Shown piece by piece: positions 36,403 to 45,877 of a stretch of 64,000 bases of DNA. The stretch comes from an uncultured Pelagibacteraceae bacterium. GTDB taxonomy: Bacteria > Pseudomonadota > Alphaproteobacteria > Pelagibacterales > Pelagibacteraceae. Where the stretch lies: NCBI GenBank assembly GCA_902580275.1, contig CACHJZ010000003.1, forward strand, positions 104,992 to 168,991. Reading direction: 5' to 3'. Made by a program: the position numbers and the translations under genes. Each line of letters begins with the position of its first letter. Positions within the stretch are counted from its first letter, which is position 1. The notes beneath the pieces are model-generated. The model did not search any database, was not told where the DNA came from, and was given only the letters and a program-made list of their open reading frames with translations.

Positions 36403-37472
36403 AATTTTACACCTGCACCTTTTAAAAAAGTAGCACTCTCATCTAATTGCCATCTTGGCTTTGCAGGAGAGTCTAATTTACTAAATTGTTTTAATTTAAA
36501 TTTTTCCAAGCCTACCATTGCAATCATCGCAGCGTTATCTCCACACAAGTTCAGTGGAGGAAAAATAGGTTTAAATTTTTCTTCAAAACTTAATTGTTCC
36601 AATTTATTTCTAATATTATTGTTTGCTGCTACTCCACCCGCTATAACAAAGAAGTTATTTTTTGTTTGGCATGTTTTTTTAAATTGATCAAAAGCAATTT
36701 TAGTTTTCCTAACAAGGATTTCCTCAATTGTTTTTTGAAATGATGCAGCTAAATCGTATTTATCTTGATTATTTTCAATTGATTTTGAAATTTTAAGAAC
36801 AGCAGTTTTAAGACCAGCCAAAGACAAATTACAACCACCTCTATTGATAATTGGTTTTGGAAGGTTAAATCTATCTTTATTGCCTTTAGCTGCAAGTCTT
36901 TCAATTAAAGGTCCACCAGGAAATTTAATACCCAACAACTTTGCAGTTTTATCGAAAGCCTCTCCTACAGCATCGTCTATTGTTGTTCCAAGTCTTTTAT
37001 ATTTGCCTAATTTTTTAACAGCTAAATACTGAGAATGACCGCCAGAAATTAATAAGAGTAAATACGGATAATTTAAATCTGTAATGAGTTTAGGACTTAA
37101 AGCATGGCCCTCTAGATGGTTAACAACAATTAATGGTTTTTTTAAAGTCATTGCCAAGGCTTTTGCAAAATTTAAACCTACTGATAAACAGACTATTAAA
37201 CCAGGCCCACTAGTGACAGCGATAGCATCTATGTCTTTCAATTTTCTTCCACTTTTCTTTAAAGCTGTATTTACAATTAGATCAATTTTATCAATATGAG
37301 ATCGAGCTGCTAATTCAGGAACAACACCTCCAAATTTTTTGTGTATTTCCTCTTGGCTAGAAACTATATTTGACAGTAAATTGGGTATGGTTTCAGTACT
37401 TTCCTCCAGTACTGCAGCTGCAGTTTCATCGCAGCTTGTCTCAATTCCCAAGATTAAAGCTTTTTTTTTCAT
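36399..37472 (-). CDS. tsaD: tRNA N6-threonylcarbamoyladenosine synthase subunit TsaD
   Basis: Transfers threonylcarbamoyl to A37 of ANN-decoding tRNAs. It is 357 aa, ASKHA fold. The N-terminal LGIETSCDETAAAVL, the metal-binding HLEGHALSP and the ISGGHSQYL loop are intact; FPPLNLCGDNAAMIA is near the C-terminus. It is divergent from hemC across 58 bp, the common alphaproteobacterial tsaD/hemC pair. Confidence 0.97.
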   Translation of the reverse strand: MKKKALILGIETSCDETAAAVLEESTETIPNLLSNIVSSQEEIHKKFGGVVPELAARSHIDKIDLIVNTALKKSGRKLKDIDAIAVTSGPGLIVCLSVGLNFAKALAMTLKKPLIVVNHLEGHALSPKLITDLNYPYLLLLISGGHSQYLAVKKLGKYKRLGTTIDDAVGEAFDKTAKLLGIKFPGGPLIERLAAKGNKDRFNLPKPIINRGGCNLSLAGLKTAVLKISKSIENNQDKYDLAASFQKTIEEILVRKTKIAFDQFKKTCQTKNNFFVIAGGVAANNNIRNKLEQLSFEEKFKPIFPPLNLCGDNAAMIAMVGLEKFKLKQFSKLDSPAKPRWQLDESATFLKGAGVKL

Positions 37473-37530
37473 TAAATTTCTTTTTATAAATTATAAATTT
37501 CCAATATAAAAATTAAATAAAACTAATTCT

Positions 37531-38457
37531 ATGAAAAAAAAGATTATTATAGGAACAAGAGGAAGTAAATTGGCTTTAATTTATGCCAAAATTGCAGAAA
37601 AAAATATTAAAAAATTTAAATCAAAATTTTCAATAAAATCTGTAAGTATTAAAAAAGTAACTACAACAGGTGACAAAATTCAAAATAAAAGACTTTCTGA
37701 CGTTGGGGGTAAGGGTTTGTTTACAAAAAAAATAGAGAGTGAACTTTTAAATAAAAAAATTGATATTGCAGTTCATGCATCAAAAGATATTCCATCAAAA
37801 GTATCTAAAAAATTATATACAAATTGTTTTCTTAAAAGAAACGATCCAAGAGAAGTTTTAATAACTAGAAATAAAAAAAAATTTAAAAATCTTCCAAAAA
37901 ATTCTATAGTAGGAACTTCCTCTTTTAGAAGAGAATTCCAGCTTAAAAAAATTAGAAAAGATTTAATTTATAAATTGATAAGAGGTAATGTCGATACAAG
38001 AATCAATAAATTAAACAATAAATTTTATGATGCAATAATTTTATCTTATGCAGGTTTAAAAGTTTTGGGAATGAAGAATAAAATTTCTCAAATATTTTCT
38101 TTATCAGAAATAATTCCTAGTGCTGGCCAGGGTGCGATTGCTTTACAGTGCAGAAAAAATGACTTTAGAATGATAAAATTACTTAAAGGTATAAATCATA
38201 AAAGAACCAATATATGTGTAAATGCTGAAAGAGACGTTCTAAAGATACTAGATGGAGATTGCGAAACACCAGTTGGTGTTAATGCAAAAATTCAAAATAA
38301 TACATTAAATATTGCTACAGAATTATTTTCTTTAGATGGAAAGAAAAGATTCTTCATTAAGTCTTCTAAAAAATTATATTTAGCTCATTTAGCTGGAAAA
38401 GAACTTGGTGAAAAAATAAAAAAAAAATCTAAAAATCTATATAAGAAAAAAAAATAA
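37531..38457 (+). CDS. hemC: Hydroxymethylbilane synthase (porphobilinogen deaminase)
   Basis: Polymerises four porphobilinogen units. It is 308 aa. It starts IIGTRGSKLALI, has HASKDIPSK with the catalytic Asp region, and the dipyrromethane-cofactor Cys lies in LDGDCETPVGV. The protein is highly Lys-rich. It abuts hemD directly, giving a hemC-hemD unit in addition to hemEHJ. Confidence 0.96.
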   Translation: MKKKIIIGTRGSKLALIYAKIAEKNIKKFKSKFSIKSVSIKKVTTTGDKIQNKRLSDVGGKGLFTKKIESELLNKKIDIAVHASKDIPSKVSKKLYTNCFLKRNDPREVLITRNKKKFKNLPKNSIVGTSSFRREFQLKKIRKDLIYKLIRGNVDTRINKLNNKFYDAIILSYAGLKVLGMKNKISQIFSLSEIIPSAGQGAIALQCRKNDFRMIKLLKGINHKRTNICVNAERDVLKILDGDCETPVGVNAKIQNNTLNIATELFSLDGKKRFFIKSSKKLYLAHLAGKELGEKIKKKSKNLYKKKK

Positions 38458-39156
38458 ATGCATATTTTATTTACCAGACCATTTGATGATTGCCATGAAT
38501 TAATGTTAAGATTTAAATCCTTGGGACATATGGTTTCGCATATACCTGTTATAAGTATTCAAAAAATAATTTATGAAAGCTTAGATTTTTCTCTTTTTAA
38601 AGGCATTATATTTACAAGCGCTAACGCTATTAAATTTTTAGATACACAAAAAATTGACAAACAAATAAAATGCTTCTGTGTAGGAAATGCTACTGAAAAA
38701 GTAGCTAAAACTAAAGGATTTCAAAACATATATGTAGCTGGTGGTAATGTTGAAAATCTAAAAGAGGTTATTTCTCAAAATTTTGAAGTTTCTGATGGAA
38801 ATTTAATTTACGTTACAGGGCAGATAATATCTTCAGACCTAGATAAAAAATTAATCTCCGAGGGTTATAATTTAAAAAGAATAATTAATTATAAAGCTAT
38901 TGTGCAAGAAGAGTTTAACAATGACGAGATTGAAAAACTTAAAGTTCAAATACCTGACATAGTTTATGTTTATTCACAAAATAGTGCACTAAGTTTTTTG
39001 AATATGATAAAAAATTACAATCTTCAAAACTCTTGGATGAATACCAATTTAATGTGTATAAGTGAGAAAACCTCTACTGTTTTAAATGAAATAAAATGGA
39101 AAAAAATATTTCTTTTTAATCCTGGAGAAGAAGAATTTTTGCTGTATAAAATTTGA
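38458..39156 (+). CDS. hemD: Uroporphyrinogen-III synthase
   Basis: Cyclises hydroxymethylbilane with inversion of ring D. It is 232 aa. HemD is poorly conserved; identification rests on the LFTRPFDDC start, IFTSANAIKFL, and YSQNSALSFL in the second domain, and on following hemC with no gap. It overlaps the next gene's possible TTG start by 4 nt. Confidence 0.88.
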   Translation: MHILFTRPFDDCHELMLRFKSLGHMVSHIPVISIQKIIYESLDFSLFKGIIFTSANAIKFLDTQKIDKQIKCFCVGNATEKVAKTKGFQNIYVAGGNVENLKEVISQNFEVSDGNLIYVTGQIISSDLDKKLISEGYNLKRIINYKAIVQEEFNNDEIEKLKVQIPDIVYVYSQNSALSFLNMIKNYNLQNSWMNTNLMCISEKTSTVLNEIKWKKIFLFNPGEEEFLLYKI

Positions 39157-39158
39157 TT

Positions 39159-40244
39159 ATGGAAATATTTGATAATTTTAAAGATTTATTTTTGTCTGTT
39201 TGGAACAGAGGAATTTTAGGTATTGATATTTTTGAGATTTTGATTGGATTAGGTATCTTCCTAATTTTTTTAATTTTTAGAGGACTAATAAGCAAGTTAA
39301 TAATTAAAAAATTAGAGATCATTTCACAAAGAACCACAAATAAGCTAGACGATACTTTTGTTAAAGCAATGGTAGGTCCAGCGAGATTTTTACCAATTGT
39401 TCTAGGATTTTTTATTGCAAGTTATTATATGTCATTTTCAGAGGATACCAGGTCGTTTGTAGATAATCTTAATAGAACATTAATAACAATTCTACTTTTT
39501 TGGATCATTCACCAAATTATTGAACCTATATCATACATACTTAGTGGATTAGGAAAGATTTTAACAAGAGAATTGATTGGATGGATAATTAAGTCATTAA
39601 AAATATTAATTTTTATTTTAGGAGCTGCAGCAGTTCTTGAATTATGGGGAATTAAAATTGGTCCAATAATTGCTGGTCTTGGTTTGTTTGGTGTTGCAGT
39701 TGCTTTAGGCGCTCAAGATCTATTTAAAAATTTGATTTCAGGAATATTAGTCTTAGTTGAAAAACGTTTTAAAATGGGCGATTGGATTTTGGTTGAGGGG
39801 ATCATAGAAGGTATAGTAGAAAAAATTGGTTTTAGATCTACCACAATAAGAAAATTTGATAAATCGCTCGCAATAATTCCAAATTTTCAATTTGCAGAGA
39901 ATGCAGTCATAAATGTTAGTCAAACTACAAATTGGATCATAAGTTGGATTATTAATCTTCAATACGATACTACTGTAGATCAACTTAAAAAAATTAGAGA
40001 TGAAATTGAGAATTACATAAAAAAACACGAAGATTTTAATACTGAAATTGGTTATGCGGTAAGAATTGATAAATTCGCTGAAAGTTCCATAGACATGTAT
40101 GTACGTTGTTTCACAAAAACTGACGAATGGGAACAATGGCTTTCAGTTAAAGAAAGATTAGCAATACAAATTAAACAAATTGTAGAAAAAAATGGTGCAG
40201 CATTTGCATTCCCAAGTCAATCTATATATGTAGAAAAAAAATGA
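39159..40244 (+). CDS. MscS family mechanosensitive ion channel
   Basis: Protects against osmotic downshock. About 361 aa from the ATG at 39159; an in-frame TTG at 39153 overlapping hemD would add two residues. Several N-terminal membrane helices are followed by the pore-lining TM3 region (GPIIAGLGLFGVAVALGAQD), with the characteristic Gly/Ala spacing, then FKNLISGILVLVEKRFKMGDWI and the cytoplasmic beta domain. It overlaps the yggT gene by 4 nt. Confidence 0.92.
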   Translation: MEIFDNFKDLFLSVWNRGILGIDIFEILIGLGIFLIFLIFRGLISKLIIKKLEIISQRTTNKLDDTFVKAMVGPARFLPIVLGFFIASYYMSFSEDTRSFVDNLNRTLITILLFWIIHQIIEPISYILSGLGKILTRELIGWIIKSLKILIFILGAAAVLELWGIKIGPIIAGLGLFGVAVALGAQDLFKNLISGILVLVEKRFKMGDWILVEGIIEGIVEKIGFRSTTIRKFDKSLAIIPNFQFAENAVINVSQTTNWIISWIINLQYDTTVDQLKKIRDEIENYIKKHEDFNTEIGYAVRIDKFAESSIDMYVRCFTKTDEWEQWLSVKERLAIQIKQIVEKNGAAFAFPSQSIYVEKK

Positions 40245-40534
40245 TTGCATTATTCTATTTGGTGCTTCAAGTTTTAAAACTTTATACTTACGTAGTTATC
40301 GCTAATGTAGTTATAAGTTGGCTTGTTGCTTTTAATGTCCTAAACACCTCAAATAGATTTGTGTATTTAGTTTTAGATTTCACATATCGACTTACAGAAC
40401 CTTTATTAATGTATATTAGGCGATTTTTACCCAATCTGGGTGCTTTCGATATTTCTCCTATTATCCTTCTTTTGTTGATATGGTTTGTAGAAGTGTGTAT
40501 GAAACTATATTTAGCACCCATTTTATTTAGCTAA
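40241..40534 (+). CDS. yggT: YggT family membrane protein
   Basis: A 97 aa membrane protein with two hydrophobic repeats. YTYVVIANVVISWLVAF and the following TEPLLMYIRRFLPNLGAFDISP are typical YggT sequence. Function not firmly established. It lies in hemC-hemD-mscS-yggT-folD, all overlapping or with 2 bp gaps. Confidence 0.92.
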   Translation: MIALFYLVLQVLKLYTYVVIANVVISWLVAFNVLNTSNRFVYLVLDFTYRLTEPLLMYIRRFLPNLGAFDISPIILLLLIWFVEVCMKLYLAPILFS

Positions 40535-40536
40535 TT

Positions 40537-41382
40537 ATGATTTTAATCGACGGAAAAAAAGAAGCAGCAAACCTAAGAGAAGAATTAAAAAAAGAAGTTT
40601 CCCAGTTAAAAACGAAATATAATAAAGTACCTGGTCTTACCGTAATTTTAATTGGAGATCTTACGCCAAGTCAAATTTATGTGAGAAATAAAGAAAAATC
40701 AGCAAAAGAGGTTGGATTGAAATCTGAGGTAATTAAGTATCCAGATAGCGTTGAAGAAATTACAATATTAAATAAAATCTATGAATTAAATAAAGATGAT
40801 ACGGTTTCTGGTATTCTAGTACAATTACCATTGCCAAAACATATTAATAAAAAAAAAGTTATTGAAGCAATAATTCCTGAAAAAGACGTTGACGGATTTC
40901 ATCCTATGAATGTTGGAAATCTTTCATCAGGATACGAAAGTTCGGTTCCTTGCACTCCTTTAGGCTGTTACTTGTTGATTAAAAAAGTTGAGCCTAATTT
41001 ATCTGGAAAAAAAGCTGTAGTAATTGGTAGATCAAATTTAAATGGTAAACCGATGACACAACTACTTTTGAAAGAAAATTGCACAGTAACAATAACACAT
41101 TCAAAAACCAAAGACCTAAAAGGTGAGTGTTTAAAAGGTGATATAGTTGTAGCTGCTGTTGGTATACCAGAGCTAGTTAAAGGTGACTGGATTAAAAAAG
41201 ATTCAATTGTAATAGACGTAGGAATTAATAAAACCGAAAAAGGTATTGTTGGGGATGTTGCTTTTGACGAAGTTTCAAAGATTGCAAAAGCTATCACACC
41301 AGTTCCTGGGGGAGTAGGACCAATGACTATTGCTTGTTTATTAAAAAATACTATTGAGTGCTTTAAAAGATTACAAAGTTAA
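40537..41382 (+). CDS. folD: Methylenetetrahydrofolate dehydrogenase / cyclohydrolase
   Basis: Bifunctional enzyme interconverting 5,10-methylene-THF and 10-formyl-THF. It is 281 aa. YVRNKEKSAKEVGL has the catalytic Lys/Tyr region, GILVQLPLPKH and PEKDVDGFHPMNVG are signatures, and GRSNLNGKPM is the NADP-binding motif; PVPGGVGPMT ends the protein. It provides 10-formyl-THF for PurH. Its stop abuts that of convergent argG. Confidence 0.97.
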   Translation: MILIDGKKEAANLREELKKEVSQLKTKYNKVPGLTVILIGDLTPSQIYVRNKEKSAKEVGLKSEVIKYPDSVEEITILNKIYELNKDDTVSGILVQLPLPKHINKKKVIEAIIPEKDVDGFHPMNVGNLSSGYESSVPCTPLGCYLLIKKVEPNLSGKKAVVIGRSNLNGKPMTQLLLKENCTVTITHSKTKDLKGECLKGDIVVAAVGIPELVKGDWIKKDSIVIDVGINKTEKGIVGDVAFDEVSKIAKAITPVPGGVGPMTIACLLKNTIECFKRLQS

Positions 41383-42594
41383 TTATCTCAGCTTCTTCTT
41401 ATGGAAATTAATAAATCGTTCTACATTTTTTTTATTAAAAGTTTTATTTTCCTCAAAAGAAACATTTTTAAGCGAATAAGCTTTACTATCAGTAACTCTT
41501 GAAACAATTGTTGTATTTCCTTTATAAAGTTTTAGCTTAATGGAGCCATTAACTTTATTTCTTTTTGAGTCTATAATTTTTTGTAATTTAAATCTTTCTT
41601 TTGAAAACCAATAACCATTGTAAATTAACTCAGCGTATCTTGGCATAATATTTTCTTTTAAATGCATTGTTGACTTATCTAATGAAACTGACTCAATTGC
41701 ACGATGTGCAATCATTAACAACGTTCCACCTGGAGTTTCATAAACACCCCGAGATTTTATTCCCAAAAATCTATTTTCAACTAAATCCACTCGTCCTATA
41801 CCATTAGTTCCAGCTAGATGATTTAGTTTTCTTAATAGTACTGCAGGCGATAATTTTTTTCCGTTCAAACCTATAGGATCACCTTTTTTAAAATTTATAG
41901 TTAAATAAGTTGGTTTGTTTGGAGCCTTTTCAGGTGAGACAGTTCTTTGGAATATAAATTCTGGTGCTTGATTTTTTGGATTTTCCAAAACTTTTCCTTC
42001 AGTTGATGTGTGAAATAAATTATCATCAATTGAAAAAGGTGGTTCACCTTTTTTGTCTTTTGGTATTGGAATTTTATTTTTTTTTGCATATTTTATGAGA
42101 TCAGTTCTAGAACTTAAATTCCAAATCCGCCAAGGAGCAATTACTTTAATTTTTGGATTAAAAAAGTAGTAACCAAGTTCAAATCTTACTTGATCGTTTC
42201 CTTTTCCTGTAGATCCATGTGATACAGCGTAAGCTTTAAATTTTTTAGCAATCTTAATTTGTGCTTTTGCTATCAATGGTCTGGCTATAGACGTCCCTAA
42301 TAAATATACACCTTCATAAACAGCGTGACCTCTAATCATTGGGAAAACAAATTCTTTAACAAATTCGTCTTGTAAATCCTCAATTATTAGATTTTTAACA
42401 CCTAATTTTTTAGAATTATATATAATTTTTTTTTTATTTATTTCTTGTCCAATATCAGCAGTGTAAGCGATTACATCAGCGTTAAAATTTTCTTGAAGCC
42501 ATTTTAAAATGATAGAAGTATCAAGGCCACCAGAATAGGCTAAAACAATTTTTTTTTTATGCTTTTTTTTAGCTGCAGCTTTTTTTTGCTTCAT
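41383..42594 (-). CDS. argG: Argininosuccinate synthase
   Basis: Ligates citrulline and aspartate in arginine synthesis. It is 403 aa. The ATP-binding AYSGGLDTSI is at about 19-28, with SHGSTGKGNDQVRFE and RIDLVENR-like segments further on. The first 15 residues (MKQKKAAAKKKHKKK) are an unusual basic extension that overlaps the end of ialB by 26 nt; most ArgG start a few residues before the P-loop-like motif. No later Met is available. Confidence 0.96.
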   Translation of the reverse strand: MKQKKAAAKKKHKKKIVLAYSGGLDTSIILKWLQENFNADVIAYTADIGQEINKKKIIYNSKKLGVKNLIIEDLQDEFVKEFVFPMIRGHAVYEGVYLLGTSIARPLIAKAQIKIAKKFKAYAVSHGSTGKGNDQVRFELGYYFFNPKIKVIAPWRIWNLSSRTDLIKYAKKNKIPIPKDKKGEPPFSIDDNLFHTSTEGKVLENPKNQAPEFIFQRTVSPEKAPNKPTYLTINFKKGDPIGLNGKKLSPAVLLRKLNHLAGTNGIGRVDLVENRFLGIKSRGVYETPGGTLLMIAHRAIESVSLDKSTMHLKENIMPRYAELIYNGYWFSKERFKLQKIIDSKRNKVNGSIKLKLYKGNTTIVSRVTDSKAYSLKNVSFEENKTFNKKNVERFINFHKKKLR

Positions 42595-43075
42595 TATAAG
42601 CTTTTGTAAAACCTAGCAATGAATAATGATCAATTGTTTGTGAGCCTGACGAGTTATATCCTGAAACCATTATTCTAGATCCTTTTTTCATTGTTCTAAT
42701 CATTTTTTTTTCAACTTTATTATCAGCTATCCATGCAAAATTTTCTTGTGAAATATCAAATTTGTATTTGAACTTACCAGACTTTGCAGTTATTGAATTT
42801 TGTTTATTGAATTCATATCCAGCAGTAATACTAATTTCATCAATAATTTTTTCATTAGGCCTGAAAGTAACAAATAATCTCGAATCTCGACTATTTGTTT
42901 TAGGCGACTGAAGTACAGGTTTTGATTGAGCAAAGCAAACAATACCATCAGATTTTGTTAAAACCATAGTTTCCCAGTCTTTAAACTTACCAACTTTCTT
43001 AACCTCTTCAGCTATTAAGCCAAAAGGAAACAATATTAAGATTACGCTTATAATAGTTTTGTTAATTATGGACAT
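42569..43075 (-). CDS. Invasion-associated locus B (IalB) family protein
   Basis: A 168 aa secreted protein with a signal peptide (about 1-22, ending LIAEE). The mature part has the IalB pattern: a KDWETMVL-like strand, a Cys in IVCFAQSKP, and a C-terminal Cys. Despite the name it is widespread in free-living alphaproteobacteria; its function is unknown and probably periplasmic. It overlaps the AKR gene upstream by 10 nt and argG downstream by 26 nt. Confidence 0.85.
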   Translation of the reverse strand: MSIINKTIISVILILFPFGLIAEEVKKVGKFKDWETMVLTKSDGIVCFAQSKPVLQSPKTNSRDSRLFVTFRPNEKIIDEISITAGYEFNKQNSITAKSGKFKYKFDISQENFAWIADNKVEKKMIRTMKKGSRIMVSGYNSSGSQTIDHYSLLGFTKAYNEAKKSCS

Positions 43076-44103
43076 GGATTTGGATATAATTTTTGAACAT
43101 TGTTTATACTTTTTAAAATTTCCTCAGAAAGATTAACATTTACACTTTCTATGTTAGTTTTCAACTGCTGCATAGTAGTTGCTCCAATTATTACGCTAGT
43201 TACAAATGGTTGAATTTCGCAAAATTTAAGTGACATTTGAGCCATATCTAAATTATATTTTTTAGAAATCTGGTAGTATTTCTCCACAGCATTTTCTCGA
43301 TTTGGTTTATTGTATCTAGTCCAAAAATTATCATCATGGTCTAATCTAGATTTTTTTGGTTTTTTATTATTTCTATATTTTCCTGTTAAATGACCAATAG
43401 CTAATGGTGAATAAGCTAAAAGTCCTATTTTATCCCTAACAGAAATTTCAGCTAGCCCCACTTCGTATGATCTGTTAAGCAGGTTGTAAGGGTTCTGAAT
43501 TGACACCATTCTGGGAAGTTTTTTTTCCTTTGATATTTCAAGAAATTTATTTACCCCCCAAGGGGTTTCATTTGATAGACCAATGTATCTTATTTTCCCA
43601 GCTTTAATAAAAATTTCTAAATTTTCTAAAATTTCCTCAAAGTTATTCCAATTCTCATCTGTAGAATGTTCGTAACCAAGTCTACCAAACATATTAGTAT
43701 TTCTTTCAGGCCAGTGTAATTGATATAAGTCTATATAATCTGTTTGAAGCCTTTTTAGGCTTCCTTCAACCGCTTCCGTTAAGTTTCTTTTCCCATATTG
43801 GTTTCCACCACCTCTTACATAAGATCTCATTGGACCGCAAACTTTAGAAGCTAAAACTACATCTTCTCTTCTTTTAGATTTTTTAAACCAGTTACCTATT
43901 ATAATTTCAGTGTGCCCAAAAGTTTCTGCTTTAGGTGGTATTGAGTATAATTCTGCTGTATCCCAAAAATTAACTCCTTGATCAATTGCATAGTCCATTT
44001 GCTGGAAGCCCTCCTCTTGAGAATTTTGTTCACCCCAAGTCATCGTGCCGAGACATATTGTGCTAACTTTTAAGTCAGTATTTCCCAATTTTTTATAGTT
44101 CAT
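43066..44103 (-). CDS. Aldo/keto reductase (Tas/YghZ-like)
   Basis: A 345 aa NADPH-dependent oxidoreductase with a TIM-barrel. Catalytic tetrad elements are seen: Asp/Tyr in WDTAELYSI, Lys in VLASKV and His in DLYQLHWPERNTN. SNETPWGV and QNPYNLLNRSYE match the Tas subgroup. The substrate is not known; small carbonyls are typical. It is the first gene of AKR-ialB-argG on the leftward strand, divergent from the Bax-inhibitor-like gene. Confidence 0.92.
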   Translation of the reverse strand: MNYKKLGNTDLKVSTICLGTMTWGEQNSQEEGFQQMDYAIDQGVNFWDTAELYSIPPKAETFGHTEIIIGNWFKKSKRREDVVLASKVCGPMRSYVRGGGNQYGKRNLTEAVEGSLKRLQTDYIDLYQLHWPERNTNMFGRLGYEHSTDENWNNFEEILENLEIFIKAGKIRYIGLSNETPWGVNKFLEISKEKKLPRMVSIQNPYNLLNRSYEVGLAEISVRDKIGLLAYSPLAIGHLTGKYRNNKKPKKSRLDHDDNFWTRYNKPNRENAVEKYYQISKKYNLDMAQMSLKFCEIQPFVTSVIIGATTMQQLKTNIESVNVNLSEEILKSINNVQKLYPNPCP

Positions 44104-44156
44104 GACTGTTAAGACTTCTTGAAAATATTTTAAAAAATTACTATATATACAACAAT

Positions 44157-44912
44157 ATGAATTTTAATAGACAAAACATTTTTCAGGCAACAGCTGCAAA
44201 AAAGACAGTAGTTTGGGACGCTGGGCTGAGATCCTACATGCTCAAAATTTACAATTATATGGCAACTGGTGTTTTGTTAACAGGTATTATCGCTTTATTA
44301 TCTTTTAAACTTTCAGTAGTGACAGGTTCAAATGGAGCTATCACTGGATTTACACCAATGGGTGAAGCTTTATTTTTTTCAGGACTTAAGTGGGTTGTGA
44401 TGTTGGCTCCTCTTGGAGTAGTATTTTATATGAGCTTTGGTATAAATAAAATGAGCTCAACAAAAGCGCAAACAGTGTTTTGGATCTTTGCTGCATTGAT
44501 GGGATTATCATTATCCTGGATATTGCTTGTTTATACAGGTGTAAGTGTTGCGAGAGTTTTCTTTATAACTTCAGCAACCTTCGGTGCGATGAGTATTTAT
44601 GGATACACAACTAAAAGAGATTTAACAAAGCTAGGTTCATTTTTAATGATGGGTTTAATCGGAATAATAATTGCATCATTAGTAAATATTTTTCTTAAAT
44701 CAGCGATGATGTACTTTATAGTCTCTATTTTGGGTGTATTAATATTTGTAGGATTAACTGCTTATGATACACAAAAAATAAAAAATATGTATTCAGCATC
44801 TGACAGTGGAGAAGTTATAGGCAAAAAAGCTGTAATGGGTGCATTAACTCTTTACTTAGATTTTATAAATTTATTTATAATGTTGTTGAGATTGTTCGGC
44901 CAAAGAAGATAA
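44157..44912 (+). CDS. Bax inhibitor-1 family (YccA/YbhL-like) membrane protein
   Basis: A 251 aa protein with seven membrane helices. It has the family-typical RSYMLKIYNYMATGVLLTGI start, LMGLSLSW, a GAMSIYGYTTKRDLTK loop and the end region VGLTAYDTQKIK with the conserved Asp. Family members modulate ion leak or FtsH proteolysis; the role here is unknown. It stands alone, 5 bp from the convergent DUF2794 gene. Confidence 0.93.
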   Translation: MNFNRQNIFQATAAKKTVVWDAGLRSYMLKIYNYMATGVLLTGIIALLSFKLSVVTGSNGAITGFTPMGEALFFSGLKWVVMLAPLGVVFYMSFGINKMSSTKAQTVFWIFAALMGLSLSWILLVYTGVSVARVFFITSATFGAMSIYGYTTKRDLTKLGSFLMMGLIGIIIASLVNIFLKSAMMYFIVSILGVLIFVGLTAYDTQKIKNMYSASDSGEVIGKKAVMGALTLYLDFINLFIMLLRLFGQRR

Positions 44913-44917
44913 ATTTA

Positions 44918-45256
44918 TTATTTAATTTTTTTCCACTTTGTTCTCAAAATAAGATTTTCTAAACTCGCAGAGTTATTTATAATTTTGCCATTCGAGTCTG
45001 TTATTGAGTATTTCAAGTTTTGATTTATTGGTTTAAAAGTTTTACAAATTTTATAGACAGCATTTTCAGCTGCATTCTTAAAAACACTAAATGTAACTTT
45101 TTTGCTGGAAATAGCCAAGCCGTAGTCTTTCCAGGATCCATTTGAAACCATTTTTGCATATAAATTTAGAATTGATTTAAGTTCATCTTTTTCAAAAAAA
45201 TAATTCCTCTCTTTTTTGAGTGTATTATTTACAACTAATTTTAAATTCCTATTCAT
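44918..45256 (-). CDS. DUF2794 family protein
   Basis: A 112 aa alphaproteobacterial protein of unknown function. Recognised from FEKDELKSILNLYAKMVSNGSWKDYGLAI, quoted here only as the FxxxELxxIL...Y..MV..G.WrDYai pattern around residues 20-48. Soluble, probably cytosolic. It overlaps yciB by 8 nt. Confidence 0.85.
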   Translation of the reverse strand: MNRNLKLVVNNTLKKERNYFFEKDELKSILNLYAKMVSNGSWKDYGLAISSKKVTFSVFKNAAENAVYKICKTFKPINQNLKYSITDSNGKIINNSASLENLILRTKWKKIK

Positions 45257-45800
45257 CTATTTTATACTTATTTATTATATTGAATTGAAAAGCCGTAAAA
45301 ATAAAAGTTATTGGAAGCATACCCCAGACTTTAAAATTTACCCAAAACTCCTCTGATTGAGTTCTCCATATAATTTCATTTAAAATTGCCAAACCAATAA
45401 AAAATAATGCCCATCTTTTATTTAAAATCCTCCATCCATCGTCCTGGAGTTTCAATGCATTTCCTAAAAGTTTTTTAAGAACTGGTTCTCGGGTAAAAAA
45501 TTTTCCAAAAATTAATCCAAGAGCAAATAAAATATTAATTATTGTTGGCTTCATATATATGAAAATTGGATTTTTAAAATATATTGTTAATCCACCAAAT
45601 AGCGTAATCAGAATTCCACCAAGCAAAGGCACCATTGGAATTTTTTTTTCTATTATCCAAACAATAGCTAAGGCTATTAATGTTGCTAAAATAAAAGGAG
45701 GGATTGCGATTTCTAAATTTTTTTCATTTTTGTAATAAAATGTAAAGAATACTAATAGAGGGCCAAAATCTGTGACAAATTTGTAAAAAGATTTATTCAC
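45249..45800 (-). CDS. yciB: Inner-membrane septation protein A homologue (YciB/IspZ)
   Basis: A 183 aa membrane protein with about five helices and the family start DFGPLLVFFTFYY, then a TREPVLKKLLG loop and WRILNKRWALFFIGLAILNE. YciB has been implicated in septation and envelope homeostasis. It lies upstream of DUF2794 and is divergent from hspQ (77 bp, AT-rich). Confidence 0.93.
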   Translation of the reverse strand: MNKSFYKFVTDFGPLLVFFTFYYKNEKNLEIAIPPFILATLIALAIVWIIEKKIPMVPLLGGILITLFGGLTIYFKNPIFIYMKPTIINILFALGLIFGKFFTREPVLKKLLGNALKLQDDGWRILNKRWALFFIGLAILNEIIWRTQSEEFWVNFKVWGMLPITFIFTAFQFNIINKYKIDE

Positions 45801-45877
45801 ACAAAGATATTAACAGATTTAAAAATTAATAATATTTTTTTTATTGATTTTCTTATTTAAATACCCATATTTGTAGT

